From the NCBI GenBank assembly GCA_001298575.1, contig LJCV01000249.1:1-64000 (forward strand): 64,000 bases of DNA, given 5' to 3'. The notes below the pieces were generated by a model, which saw nothing but the letters and a program-made list of their open reading frames with translations, did no database searches and was not told the DNA's origin. Below are positions 42,726 to 50,910 of this stretch, piece by piece. This DNA comes from Actinobacteria bacterium OK074. Its GTDB lineage: Bacteria; Actinomycetota; Actinomycetes; Streptomycetales; Streptomycetaceae. A program made the position numbers and the translations under genes. Within the stretch, counting starts at the first letter, position 1. Each line of letters begins with the position of its first letter.

Positions 42726-43469
42726 ATGACCGAGCAGCCCGCAGCTCAACGGCCGCGCCACCGCCTCCTCGTGGTCGAGGACGAGCCCAGCATCCGCACC
42801 CTGCTGGAGGCCACGCTGCGGCTGACCGGATACGAGGTGAGCAGCACCGAGACGGGACAGTCGGCCCTCCTGGAGATCGAACGCCGGGAACCGCACCTGG
42901 TGCTGCTCGACGTGATGCTGCCCGACCTGGACGGCTTCGAGGTGACCCGCAGGCTGCGGGCGGTGGGCAACGACTGCCCGGTCCTGTTCCTGACCGCCCG
43001 CACCGGTCTCGACGACCGCCTTCGCGGCCTGGGCGCCGGCGGGGACGACTACGTCGCCAAACCGTTCAGCATCGAGGAGGTGCTGCTGCGCATCGAAGCC
43101 ATCCTGCGCCGTACGGCACCGGCCGTCGAACCGGCCGCGTGGCACGGCGTCCTGCGCTACGCGGACCTGGAACTCGACGAGAGAGCCCACGAGGTGCACC
43201 GCGCGGGACAGTACATCCAGCTGTCACCGACCGAGTTCAAGCTCCTGGCCTACCTGCTGGGCAATGCGGGCCAGGTGGTGAGCAAGGCACAGATCCTCGA
43301 CCACGTGTGGAGCTACGACTTCGCCGGTGACGCCCGGATCATCGAGACGTACGTCAGATACCTGCGGAGGAAGATCGACCGCTTCGATCCGCCGCTGCTC
43401 CACACCGTGCGCGGCGTCGGCTACTGCCTGCGGCTTCCCCGCGACGTGGCGGGGGCGTCGGACCAGTGA
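42726..43469 (+). CDS. OmpR/PhoB-type response regulator
   Basis: A 247-residue regulator. The receiver domain has the acidic pair in VVEDEP, phospho-acceptor Asp 62 in LVLLDVMLPDLDG and the late Lys in YVAKPF. The winged-helix effector domain (about residue 145-240) contains SPTEFKLLAYLLGNAGQVVS and RYLRRKIDR. It pairs with the histidine kinase whose GTG overlaps its stop. The position behind two glycosyltransferase genes suggests it senses envelope state and controls them. Confidence 0.93.
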   Translation: MTEQPAAQRPRHRLLVVEDEPSIRTLLEATLRLTGYEVSSTETGQSALLEIERREPHLVLLDVMLPDLDGFEVTRRLRAVGNDCPVLFLTARTGLDDRLRGLGAGGDDYVAKPFSIEEVLLRIEAILRRTAPAVEPAAWHGVLRYADLELDERAHEVHRAGQYIQLSPTEFKLLAYLLGNAGQVVSKAQILDHVWSYDFAGDARIIETYVRYLRRKIDRFDPPLLHTVRGVGYCLRLPRDVAGASDQ

Positions 43470-44989
43470 CCCGGCTGCTGCCCCCGCCGCCCGGGTCGCT
43501 GCGGCGGCGCCTGATCCTGGGCGCCACCCTGCTCGCCACCGCGGCGGTGCTTGCCTCCCAGGCCATCGGCTTCGTGGTGCTCCGGTCCTGGCTGATGGAC
43601 CGCGTCGACGAGCAACTCGTCGAGTTCCATCCCCCGGACCCCGCCTTCCAGGACGCACTCGACGGTACTCTCCCCTCCCCGGCCCAACGCCCGGACCTGC
43701 TGCCCTCGGACTTCCACGTCTACTTCTACGACTCCGCCGGGCACCGCCTCAACGACTCCCTGGGCTCCGAGACCAAGCCGGGGCCCCGGCTGGCCGACGA
43801 GGCGGGGGCCCTCGGGCTGCGGGACGGGCACCCCGAAACCGTCTCCGCTATCAGCGGCGACGGCCGCTGGCGGGTGCTGCTGAACCCCGGCCCGGACGGT
43901 ATGAGCGCGGTGGTCACCCTCCCGCTCGACACCGTCGACGGCGCCACCTCCAAGATCCTCTGGCTGAACGCCGTACTGCTCGCCGTCACGGTCGTCGCCC
44001 TGTTCACCCTGGGCCGGTGGGCGGTCCGGCTGGGACTGCTGCCCCTGACCAGGATGGAGCGGACCGCACAGGACATCACCGCGGGCCGCCTCGACCTGCG
44101 GCTGCCGGACACCGATCCGCGCACCGAGATCGGCCGGCTGGGCCGGGTGCTGAACTCCATGCTCGACCGCCTCCAGAAGGCGCTGCTGGCCCGCGAGGCA
44201 TCGGAGGCCCGGCTGCGCCGGTTCGTCGCCGACGCCGGGCACGAACTGCGCACCCCGCTCACCGCGATCCAGGGCTACGCCGAACTCGCCCTGCGCCCGG
44301 AGCGGCGCGCGGCCCACGAACAGCGGCAGGCCAACCGGGTCATCGCCCAGAACGCGGAACGCATGAGCCTGCTGGTCGACGACCTCCAACTGCTCGCCAC
44401 GCTGGACCGGGAACCCTCCTACCGGCGGGAGCCGGTCGACCTGCTGTCCCTCGCGGCGGACGCCGTCAGCGCGGCGGCCGTCCACAACGAGTCCCATCCC
44501 GTCGACCTCGGCCCGCTGTGCACCGGGGCGGATCCGGCGGGCGCGGAGGAACTCGACCTCGCGGAGACCGTCGGCGACCCGCACCGGCTGCGGCAGATCC
44601 TGGAGAACCTGCTCTCCAACGCCCGCCTCCACACCCCGCCGGGCACCCGCGTCCACGTACGGGTCGGCACGGCCGAGGCCGGGCCGGACGCCGGCGGCAC
44701 CGACCGCCCGGGGCGCACCGCCGTCTCGGCGCCGCTGCCGGAGCACCTCCCGATCGGCGTGATCGAGGTCGTGGACGAGGGGCCGGGCCTCGAACCCGTC
44801 GACGCCGAGCACGTCTTCGAACGCTTCTACCGCGTCGACCCGGCCCGCTCGCGCGTCCACGGCGGCAGCGGACTCGGCCTCGCCATCGCCGCGGCCATCG
44901 CCGAGGGCCACGGCGGCCGTCTCGAACTCGACACCGGCCCGGGGCGGGGCTGCACCTTTCGCCTGGTGCTTCCCACCGCCGGGGCGTGA
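43466..44989 (+). CDS. HAMP-domain sensor histidine kinase
   Basis: A 507-residue membrane kinase. Two membrane spans (about residues 16-40 and 165-185) enclose an extracytoplasmic sensor domain of about 125 residues, then HAMP (LLPLTRMERTAQDITAGRLD), HisKA with FVADAGHELRTPLTAIQGY (His 259) and a HATPase domain with LENLLSNARLHTPPG and VDEGPGLEP, SGLGLAIAAAIAEGHGG. GTG 43466 overlaps the response-regulator stop (GTGA), indicating coupled translation. It is the likely sensor for the glycosyltransferase operon. Confidence 0.93.
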   Translation: MTRLLPPPPGSLRRRLILGATLLATAAVLASQAIGFVVLRSWLMDRVDEQLVEFHPPDPAFQDALDGTLPSPAQRPDLLPSDFHVYFYDSAGHRLNDSLGSETKPGPRLADEAGALGLRDGHPETVSAISGDGRWRVLLNPGPDGMSAVVTLPLDTVDGATSKILWLNAVLLAVTVVALFTLGRWAVRLGLLPLTRMERTAQDITAGRLDLRLPDTDPRTEIGRLGRVLNSMLDRLQKALLAREASEARLRRFVADAGHELRTPLTAIQGYAELALRPERRAAHEQRQANRVIAQNAERMSLLVDDLQLLATLDREPSYRREPVDLLSLAADAVSAAAVHNESHPVDLGPLCTGADPAGAEELDLAETVGDPHRLRQILENLLSNARLHTPPGTRVHVRVGTAEAGPDAGGTDRPGRTAVSAPLPEHLPIGVIEVVDEGPGLEPVDAEHVFERFYRVDPARSRVHGGSGLGLAIAAAIAEGHGGRLELDTGPGRGCTFRLVLPTAGA

Positions 44990-44995
44990 GCGCGC

Positions 44996-45021
44996 GAAGT
45001 CCGCCGGCGCGGTGGACTTTC
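44996..45021 (+). terminator. Hairpin terminator after the two-component system
   Basis: GAAGTCCGCC-GGCGC-GGTGGACTTTC forms a near-perfect 10-bp stem seven bases after the kinase stop. It separates this operon from the convergent GH42 gene. Confidence 0.65.
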
Positions 45022-45155
45022 CGGGGGCGGGGGCCGATGCGCCACCGCGGCCCCCTGCCGGGCCCGATCGTCGGCTGAGCCGCCGCCACGCCCGGTCGTC
45101 GGCGCGACGGCCGGAGCCGGCGGTCCGGGACGGACTTCCCGGCGCGGTCCTCGCG

Positions 45156-47165
45156 TCAGCCCCGCCGCGGTTCCCGGACCACCGCGACCTCCCCGGCGGC
45201 GAGGGTCACCGAGCCCGGGACCGGTCGGCCGGTGAGGAGTTCCACGGCGTCCTCGGCGACGGCCACCTCCGCGCCGTGCCCGGCGTGGTCGATGAGGAAC
45301 AGGTAGTCCGCGGACGGCGACCGGCGGCGCACCACCTCCACGCCCTCCGGCGCCGTGCGGACCGGCACCACACCGGCCTCGGTGCGGATCCGGGTCAGGA
45401 GGGAGGCGAGGGTGGCCGGATCCGGGCGGGTGGCCAGGTACCAGGCCGTGCCACTGCCGTACGCGTGGCGGGTCACGGCGGGGACGCCCGTCAACATGCC
45501 TTCCGTGTACGACGTCACCGCCTCCGCACCCGCCAGGCGCAGCCGCTCCGACCACAGCGACGCCGTGCCGCCCCCGCTCAGGCCGAGCGACTCGCCCGCG
45601 GCCAGCGGGAAGTACTCCTCCGACCGGACGCCCAGCGCCTCCCGGAACGCCCCCGGGTAACCACCCAGCCGTACATGGCAGTTCTCGTCCACCGTCCCGC
45701 TGTGGAAGCCCACCGCGAGCGTGCCGCCGCGCTCCGCGAAGCCGGTGAGGTTGGCGGCGCCCGCGTCGTCGACCAGGTACAGCGAGGGAACCAACACCAG
45801 GCGGTAGGCCGACAGTTCGGCGTCCGGGCGGACGAAGTCCACCGCGACACCCGACCGCCACAGCGGCTCGTACCAGGCGCGGACCAGGTCCTCGAAGCGG
45901 ACCTCGGTGCTCGGCTGGGCCGGAGCCTCCAGGGCCCAACGGGCGTTCCAGTCCCAGGTGACGGCGACCTCGGCGGTGCCGGTGCTGCCGCGCACCTCCG
46001 CCAACGCCTGGAGATCGGCGCCCAGTTGCACCACGTCTTGCCAGATCCGGCTGTCCGTCCCCGGGTGCGGGACCATCGCCGAGTGCCACTGCTCGGCGCC
46101 CGCTTTCGACTGGCGCCACTGGAAGTACGCGATGCCGTCCGCGCCGTGCGCCACGTGGGCGAGGGCGTTGCGCCGCAACTGCCCAGGGTTCTTCGCCCTG
46201 TTGACGCGCTGCCAGTTCAGGGCGCCGGTGGAGTGCTCCATCAGGAACCAGGGGCCGCGCGCCAGGGAGCGCATCAGGTCGCCGTGGAGCGCGACGTCGA
46301 TCTCCGGCTCGGGGTCGTCGTACATCAGGTAGTGGTCGTTGGAGACCACGTCCAACTCCGGGGCCCAGCGCCAGTAGTCGAGCTTGTCGGTGTTGTGCAT
46401 GACCATGAAGTTGGTGGTGGCGGGCAGGGACGGGGCCGCCGCGCGCAGCACGTCCCGCTCGGCCCGGTACAGCGACAGCAACTCGTCGCTGCAGAAGCGG
46501 CGCCAGTCCAGCAGCTGGCTGGGGCTGGGACCGGCGCCGGTGGCCCGCGGGGGCAGGCTCTCGTCCCAGTCGTAGACCCACTGGCTCCAGAAGGCGTTGC
46601 CCCAGGCGTGGTTGAGCGCCGTCAGGTCCTGGTACTTCGAGCGCAGCCACCTCCGGAACTCCCGCGCGCCGGCGTCGCAGTAGCAGGCCGCGTTGTGGCA
46701 GCCGTACTCGTTGTGGACGTGCCACATCGCGACCGCCGGGTGGTCCGCGAACCGCTCGCCCAGCGCCCCCGCGATGCGCACGGCGGCCTCGCGGTAGGCG
46801 GGACTCGACGGGCAGAACGTCTGGCGGCTGCCGTACGACAGTCTCCTGCCGTCGCGGTCCACCGGCAGCGCCTCCGGGTGCGCGCGGAAGAACCAGGCCG
46901 GGGGCGCCGCCGTCGGAGTGGCCAGGTCGGCGGCGATGCCGTTCTGGTGGAGCAGGCCGAGGACCCGGTCCAGGAGCGTGAAGTCGTGGACGCCTTCGGC
47001 CGGTTCGAGCAGCGCCCAGGAGAAGATGCCGACACCGACCAGGTTCACCCCGGCCTCGCGCATCAGGCGCATGTCCTCCAGCCACACCTCCTCGGGCCAC
47101 TGCTCGGGGTTGTAGTCGCCGCCGTAGGCGATGCCGGGGACGGAGAGGACGGGTTTCGTGGTCAC
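45156..47165 (-). CDS. GH42 beta-galactosidase
   Basis: A 669-residue glycoside hydrolase family 42 enzyme, without signal peptide, so cytoplasmic. The N-terminal GGDYNPEQWPEEVWLEDM is diagnostic. The acid/base is Glu 153 in HVHNEYGCHNAACYC and the nucleophile is the Glu in WFLMEHSTGALNWQ (about residue 310). Cysteines 118, 156, 161 and 163 match the structural zinc site of the family. The middle and C-terminal beta domains are complete. It removes terminal beta-galactose from imported oligosaccharides, such as galactan or arabinogalactan side chains. It lies 31 bases after the MalG-type permease gene and is the last gene of the leftward importer operon. Confidence 0.93.
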   Translation of the reverse strand: MTTKPVLSVPGIAYGGDYNPEQWPEEVWLEDMRLMREAGVNLVGVGIFSWALLEPAEGVHDFTLLDRVLGLLHQNGIAADLATPTAAPPAWFFRAHPEALPVDRDGRRLSYGSRQTFCPSSPAYREAAVRIAGALGERFADHPAVAMWHVHNEYGCHNAACYCDAGAREFRRWLRSKYQDLTALNHAWGNAFWSQWVYDWDESLPPRATGAGPSPSQLLDWRRFCSDELLSLYRAERDVLRAAAPSLPATTNFMVMHNTDKLDYWRWAPELDVVSNDHYLMYDDPEPEIDVALHGDLMRSLARGPWFLMEHSTGALNWQRVNRAKNPGQLRRNALAHVAHGADGIAYFQWRQSKAGAEQWHSAMVPHPGTDSRIWQDVVQLGADLQALAEVRGSTGTAEVAVTWDWNARWALEAPAQPSTEVRFEDLVRAWYEPLWRSGVAVDFVRPDAELSAYRLVLVPSLYLVDDAGAANLTGFAERGGTLAVGFHSGTVDENCHVRLGGYPGAFREALGVRSEEYFPLAAGESLGLSGGGTASLWSERLRLAGAEAVTSYTEGMLTGVPAVTRHAYGSGTAWYLATRPDPATLASLLTRIRTEAGVVPVRTAPEGVEVVRRRSPSADYLFLIDHAGHGAEVAVAEDAVELLTGRPVPGSVTLAAGEVAVVREPRRG

Positions 47166-47196
47166 TGGGCGGCTCCGAACGGGCGGGGGCGGCAGG

Positions 47197-48018
47197 TCAC
47201 TTGAGGCCGGAGGTGGAGGCGCTCGTGATGAAGCCGCGCTGGAGGATCAGGAAGAGCAGCAGCACGGGCACGATGTACATCACCGAGCCCGCCGCGACGA
47301 CGGTGTAGAGGCCGGTGCCGTGCTCGTTGACGTAACCGGTGGCGATCTTCACCGAGAGCGTGGTGCGGTCGTCGTCCAGCAGCAGGGCGGGGGCGATGTA
47401 GTCGCCCCAGCTCCAACTGAAGGAGAGGATCAGGCTGGTGGCGATGACCGGCCAGGACTGCGGCAGGAAGATCCGCCAGAAGATACGGATCTGGCCGCAG
47501 CCGTCGACGATCGCCGCCTCCTCCAGTTCCTTGGGCATGGTGGAGAAGAACTGCCGGAACAGGAAGATCAGATACGGCGCGCCGGCCAGCCCCCACAGCA
47601 CCCACGGCACATAGCTGTTGATCAGGTCGGCCTTGGCGAACAGCAGATAGGTCGGGATGAGGGTGATGATCTGCGGCGTCATCATCGTCGACAGCACGAG
47701 GCCGAAGACGACGCGCTTGCCGGGTGCCTGCAGCCGCGCGAAACCGTACCCGGCCCAGGCCGAGGCCAGGGTGACCAGCGTCGAGTAGAGCCCGGCGATC
47801 GTCAGCGAGTTGCGGGCGTAGCCGAGGTAGTCGAAGAGGGTCAGGGCCTGCCGGAAGTTGTCCAGGGACGGGTGGTGCGGCCACCAGTGGACGGGGACGG
47901 CGCGCAGTTCGGACGGGGCCTTGAACGCGGTGATCACCAGCCAGCCGAAGGGGCTGAGGAAGAGCACGAGGCCCGCGGCCAGGAGCAGGTAGACGACTTT
48001 GCGTCGGGCGAGGACCAT
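47197..48018 (-). CDS. Sugar ABC transporter permease, MalG type
   Basis: A 273-residue permease with six predicted spans. The ATPase-contact segment is KELEEAAIVDGCGQIRIFWRI, and the C-terminus ILQRGFITSASTSGLK is typical. Its ATG overlaps the stop of the MalF-type gene (TGATG). Works with the next two genes upstream to import an oligosaccharide, probably arabino- or galacto-oligosaccharides from the neighbouring enzymes. No ATPase gene is in the operon. Confidence 0.92.
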   Translation of the reverse strand: MVLARRKVVYLLLAAGLVLFLSPFGWLVITAFKAPSELRAVPVHWWPHHPSLDNFRQALTLFDYLGYARNSLTIAGLYSTLVTLASAWAGYGFARLQAPGKRVVFGLVLSTMMTPQIITLIPTYLLFAKADLINSYVPWVLWGLAGAPYLIFLFRQFFSTMPKELEEAAIVDGCGQIRIFWRIFLPQSWPVIATSLILSFSWSWGDYIAPALLLDDDRTTLSVKIATGYVNEHGTGLYTVVAAGSVMYIVPVLLLFLILQRGFITSASTSGLK

Positions 48019-49046
48019 CACTTGTCTCCGATCGTCCGCGTCTTCGGCTTCGCCTGCTCGGGGTCCACGGAGTAGAAGACCGCGCCCTTGCCGATGCGGA
48101 AGACGAGGAGGGTGACGAGCATGATGAAGAGGAAGAGCACCCACAGCAGGGCCGAGGCGTAGCCGTAGCGGTTGTTGGCGAAGTACTGGGAGAAGACGTC
48201 GATCATGATCAGGTAATTGCTCTCGGGCACGGCCCCGACGCCCTGCGGGGTGGGGTCGAGCGAGATGAGCAGCGGGACGAACGTCTGGAGTGTGACGATG
48301 AGTTGGGTGACCACCTGGAAGAACAGCACGGGGGAGAGCAGCGGCAGGACGACCCGGGTGAAGGACTGCCACTGGCTCGCCCCGTCCACCCGCGCCGCGT
48401 CGAGCAGCTCCCGGGGGATGTCCTGCAACCCCGCCAGCGAGATGATCATGACGTTGCCCGCGCCCCACATCGTCAGCATGATCAGCACGTAGCGGGCGTA
48501 CGGATCCCCCAGCCAGGTCAGCCCGTTGACGCCGAGCATGTCCAGCACGCCGTTGGCCGATCCGGAGTCGCGGTCGAAGATCAGCTTGAAGGTGAGGGCC
48601 GCGCCGACCGGCGGGACGACGGCGGGCAGGTAGAACAGGGTGCGGAACACACCGCGGGCGCGGATCGGCTGGTTCAGCAGGACCGCGAGGACCAGCCCCG
48701 TGACGATCGTCAGCGGTACCGTGATCGCGGCGAACAGGCCGGTGCGGGCCAGGGAGGCCAGCGTGTCCGGGTCGGAGAAGACCTCCCGGTAGTTGGCCAG
48801 TCCCACGAAGCGGGTGTGGGGGGACAGGCCGTCGGAGTTGGTGAAGCTCAGCCACAGCGCGTAGCCCAGCGGGAAGGCCGTCAGACCCAGGAAGCCCAGC
48901 AGCCAGGGGCCGGTGAACAGGTAGAAGGAGACGGCCCGCCGGGCCTGCCGCGAGCGCGGCCAGGGCGCCCGACGGAAGTGCGGTCGGCCCGTGGCCTGCC
49001 GGACGGAGGAGGAGGTGGCCGGTCCGGTCAGCTGGTCGGTGCTCAC
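48018..49046 (-). CDS. Sugar ABC transporter permease, MalF type
   Basis: A 342-residue permease with six spans after a 40-residue charged N-terminus. The signature RELLDAARVDGASQWQSFTR lies before the last spans. GTG 49046 overlaps the stop of the binding-protein gene (GTGA), so translation is coupled. Partner of the MalG-type permease downstream. Confidence 0.92.
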   Translation of the reverse strand: MSTDQLTGPATSSSVRQATGRPHFRRAPWPRSRQARRAVSFYLFTGPWLLGFLGLTAFPLGYALWLSFTNSDGLSPHTRFVGLANYREVFSDPDTLASLARTGLFAAITVPLTIVTGLVLAVLLNQPIRARGVFRTLFYLPAVVPPVGAALTFKLIFDRDSGSANGVLDMLGVNGLTWLGDPYARYVLIMLTMWGAGNVMIISLAGLQDIPRELLDAARVDGASQWQSFTRVVLPLLSPVLFFQVVTQLIVTLQTFVPLLISLDPTPQGVGAVPESNYLIMIDVFSQYFANNRYGYASALLWVLFLFIMLVTLLVFRIGKGAVFYSVDPEQAKPKTRTIGDK

Positions 49047-50395
49047 CCCACCAACTCCTTGCCCCGCGCGAGCTGTTCGTTCATCCGGGAGTTCAGAGTG
49101 TCCGCGATCCTCCCGGCCCTGGTACCGGACCTGATCGCGTCCGGCAGCACCTTGCTGAGGATCCCGTTCAACGAGTCCACCTGGGCGTACTGGCTCATCG
49201 GCAGGACCGAGAAGTACGGGGTCTCCTTCACCTGGACCTCGTATGCCTGCTTCTGGAAGGCGTTGTCCTTGGGCATCCTGGAGCGCATCGAGTTCAGCGA
49301 GGGCAGCCCCCAGCCCGCGGCCGCCCGGTCCCGGGCGGGCTTGCCGCCGAAGTACCACTCGAAGAGCTTCCAGGCCGCCTCCTTGTTCTTGGCGTCCTTG
49401 GGCATCCAGAAGCCGGTGCCGCTGAAACAGGGGCTGACGCGGTGGCTGCCGAGCTGCGGCGCGGGCGCGAACCGCGAGACCGCCGACAGCTTGGCGTCGG
49501 TGCCGATCACCCCGCCGAACCAGAAGCCGTCGCAGCTCATCGCCATCCGGCCGGCCTGGTAGGTCGGGCCGTCCCAGCCGTCCGGGTTGGGGTTGAGCAG
49601 GCTCGGACCGATGTCGGCCCTCGCGTAGTCGAGGTACCACTGGAGGGCCTTGAGCGCCTCGGGCGAGGAGAAGTCCACGGTGGCCAGGTCGTCGGCGAAG
49701 ACGCTGCCGCCGGCCGTCGCGGTCCACGACATGAGCTGGGAGAAGAGCCCCAGGCTCATGGCGCTCAGGCCGTACACCTTCACCTTGCCGAGCCTGCGCC
49801 GCACCAGCCGCTCGCCGCGGTCCAGCCACTCGTCGAGGGTCAAGGGCTCGGTGTCGCTGGGGAGTTCGAGTCCGGCGTCCTCGAACAGGTCGGTGCGGTA
49901 CCAGAACATGGAGTCCTGCGAGTAGTCCTTGGCGATGCCGTACCGGGGGCCGGAGCCCTGCTTCCTGCCGTCGAAGCGCCACACGTCGTTGGCGGCGGCG
50001 AGGTCGGAGGTCCTGAGCACGTCGCTCTTGGCGAAGTACGGGTCCAGGTCGGTCATCAGGCCGCGCGCGGCGAAGTAGGGGGTGTCCGTCGCGCCGATGC
50101 CGCGGACCACGTCCGGCGGGTTCTTGGCGGCCAGCATGGCGTTGAGCTTGGTGACGTCGTAGGTGACGACCCGGAGGTCCACGTCCAGCATCGTCTCGAT
50201 GTTCTTCTTGGCCTTCGCGTCCCACTCGTCGACCAGCGTCATGACGGTGAGCGTCTTCGCGCCGCTGCCGGCGCCGCTGCCCGAGTCGACGGAGGCGGCG
50301 CAGCCGGGCAGGGCGGCGGCGGTGAGGGCGGCACCGGCAGAGGCGGTGAGGAAACGGCGTCGGCCGGGCAAGGCGGCTCTGGGGGAAACGGGCAT
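49043..50395 (-). CDS. Sugar ABC transporter substrate-binding lipoprotein
   Basis: A 450-residue family 1 solute-binding protein. The signal GRRRFLTASAGAALTAAALP ends in lipobox LPGC (Cys 32), again with a twin-arginine-like RRR. The mature domain has VMTLVDEWDAKAKKNIETML and PPDVVRGIGATDTPYFAARG. It is the first gene of the leftward unit, driven by a TTGACA-N18-TAGCGT promoter with an AACCGGTT operator just downstream. Ligand is most likely an arabinan- or galactan-derived oligosaccharide, judged from the enzymes around it. Confidence 0.92.
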   Translation of the reverse strand: MPVSPRAALPGRRRFLTASAGAALTAAALPGCAASVDSGSGAGSGAKTLTVMTLVDEWDAKAKKNIETMLDVDLRVVTYDVTKLNAMLAAKNPPDVVRGIGATDTPYFAARGLMTDLDPYFAKSDVLRTSDLAAANDVWRFDGRKQGSGPRYGIAKDYSQDSMFWYRTDLFEDAGLELPSDTEPLTLDEWLDRGERLVRRRLGKVKVYGLSAMSLGLFSQLMSWTATAGGSVFADDLATVDFSSPEALKALQWYLDYARADIGPSLLNPNPDGWDGPTYQAGRMAMSCDGFWFGGVIGTDAKLSAVSRFAPAPQLGSHRVSPCFSGTGFWMPKDAKNKEAAWKLFEWYFGGKPARDRAAAGWGLPSLNSMRSRMPKDNAFQKQAYEVQVKETPYFSVLPMSQYAQVDSLNGILSKVLPDAIRSGTRAGRIADTLNSRMNEQLARGKELVG

Positions 50396-50594
50396 GGCGG
50401 TGCTGCCTTTCGTGCGGAGAGTTGCGCGAAGACGGGGAGGGGAGGGCAGGGCAGAGGTGAGCCCCGGTGACAGGGGAGGGGAAGCGCCCGTCCGGACTCG
50501 GCCGGGGTGCCGGCGGCACGCGGGGACGAGCGTCGAGAAGTGAAGGACCGGTAGTTCGGCAGTGCGGCGTCGCGCCCCGAATCGCCCACCTGCG

Positions 50595-50606
50595 GAAACC
50601 GGTTGT
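50595..50606. promoter_or_regulatory. LacI-type operator, leftward copy
   Basis: GAAACCGGTTGT contains the palindrome AACCGGTT and lies 15 bases downstream of the leftward -10 box, so bound repressor would block early elongation or initiation. Confidence 0.75.
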
Positions 50607-50620
50607 GAAAACTTCGGCGA

Positions 50621-50650
50621 ACGCTAGAGCGGGCCCGCGGACAGTGTCAA
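50621..50650 (-). promoter_or_regulatory. Promoter of the leftward importer/GH42 operon
   Basis: Read on the minus strand, TTGACA (50645-50650) and TAGCGT (50621-50626) are 18 bases apart, a good streptomycete housekeeping promoter. Confidence 0.75.
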
Positions 50651-50723
50651 GAGGTCGGAACGCCCCTAAATCACAGCACTGGCCGGCCGTCGAATCCGGC
50701 GGCAGAACCTTCGCGCAACACCC

Positions 50724-50753
50724 TTGACGCATCGGACGGCGCAGTGACACCGT
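50724..50753 (+). promoter_or_regulatory. Promoter of the rightward arabinan-enzyme operon
   Basis: TTGACG (50724-50729) is followed after 18 bases by CACCGT (50748-50753), a weaker -10 keeping the A at position 2 and final T. The layout mirrors the leftward promoter. Confidence 0.55.
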
Positions 50754-50771
50754 CCTTTTGTATCGCTACAA

Positions 50772-50783
50772 GAAACCGGTTGT
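50772..50783. promoter_or_regulatory. LacI-type operator, rightward copy
   Basis: A second exact copy of GAAACCGGTTGT begins 19 bases after the rightward -10 box. The LacI protein at 57732, within the rightward operon, is the likely binder of both. Confidence 0.75.
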
Positions 50784-50910
50784 TAACGGCTCATGACGCC
50801 GTGCGCCACGCCTCCATGGACCGGGTCGCCGCCCCATCCCCGCGTGCGCCCCGCAGACCGGCACCCCGCGCCCCGCACCCCCACCGAACCACTCACGCAG
50901 GAGTACGTCC

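Larger units (their letters stand above)
50396..50910. other. Divergent control region of the arabinan locus
   Basis: The 515-base gap between the binding-protein and GH51 genes holds two promoters pointing apart and two copies of GAAACCGGTTGT (listed separately). The remainder, 50407-50590, is G-rich without visible genes and would form a long leader for the leftward transcript. Confidence 0.7.
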
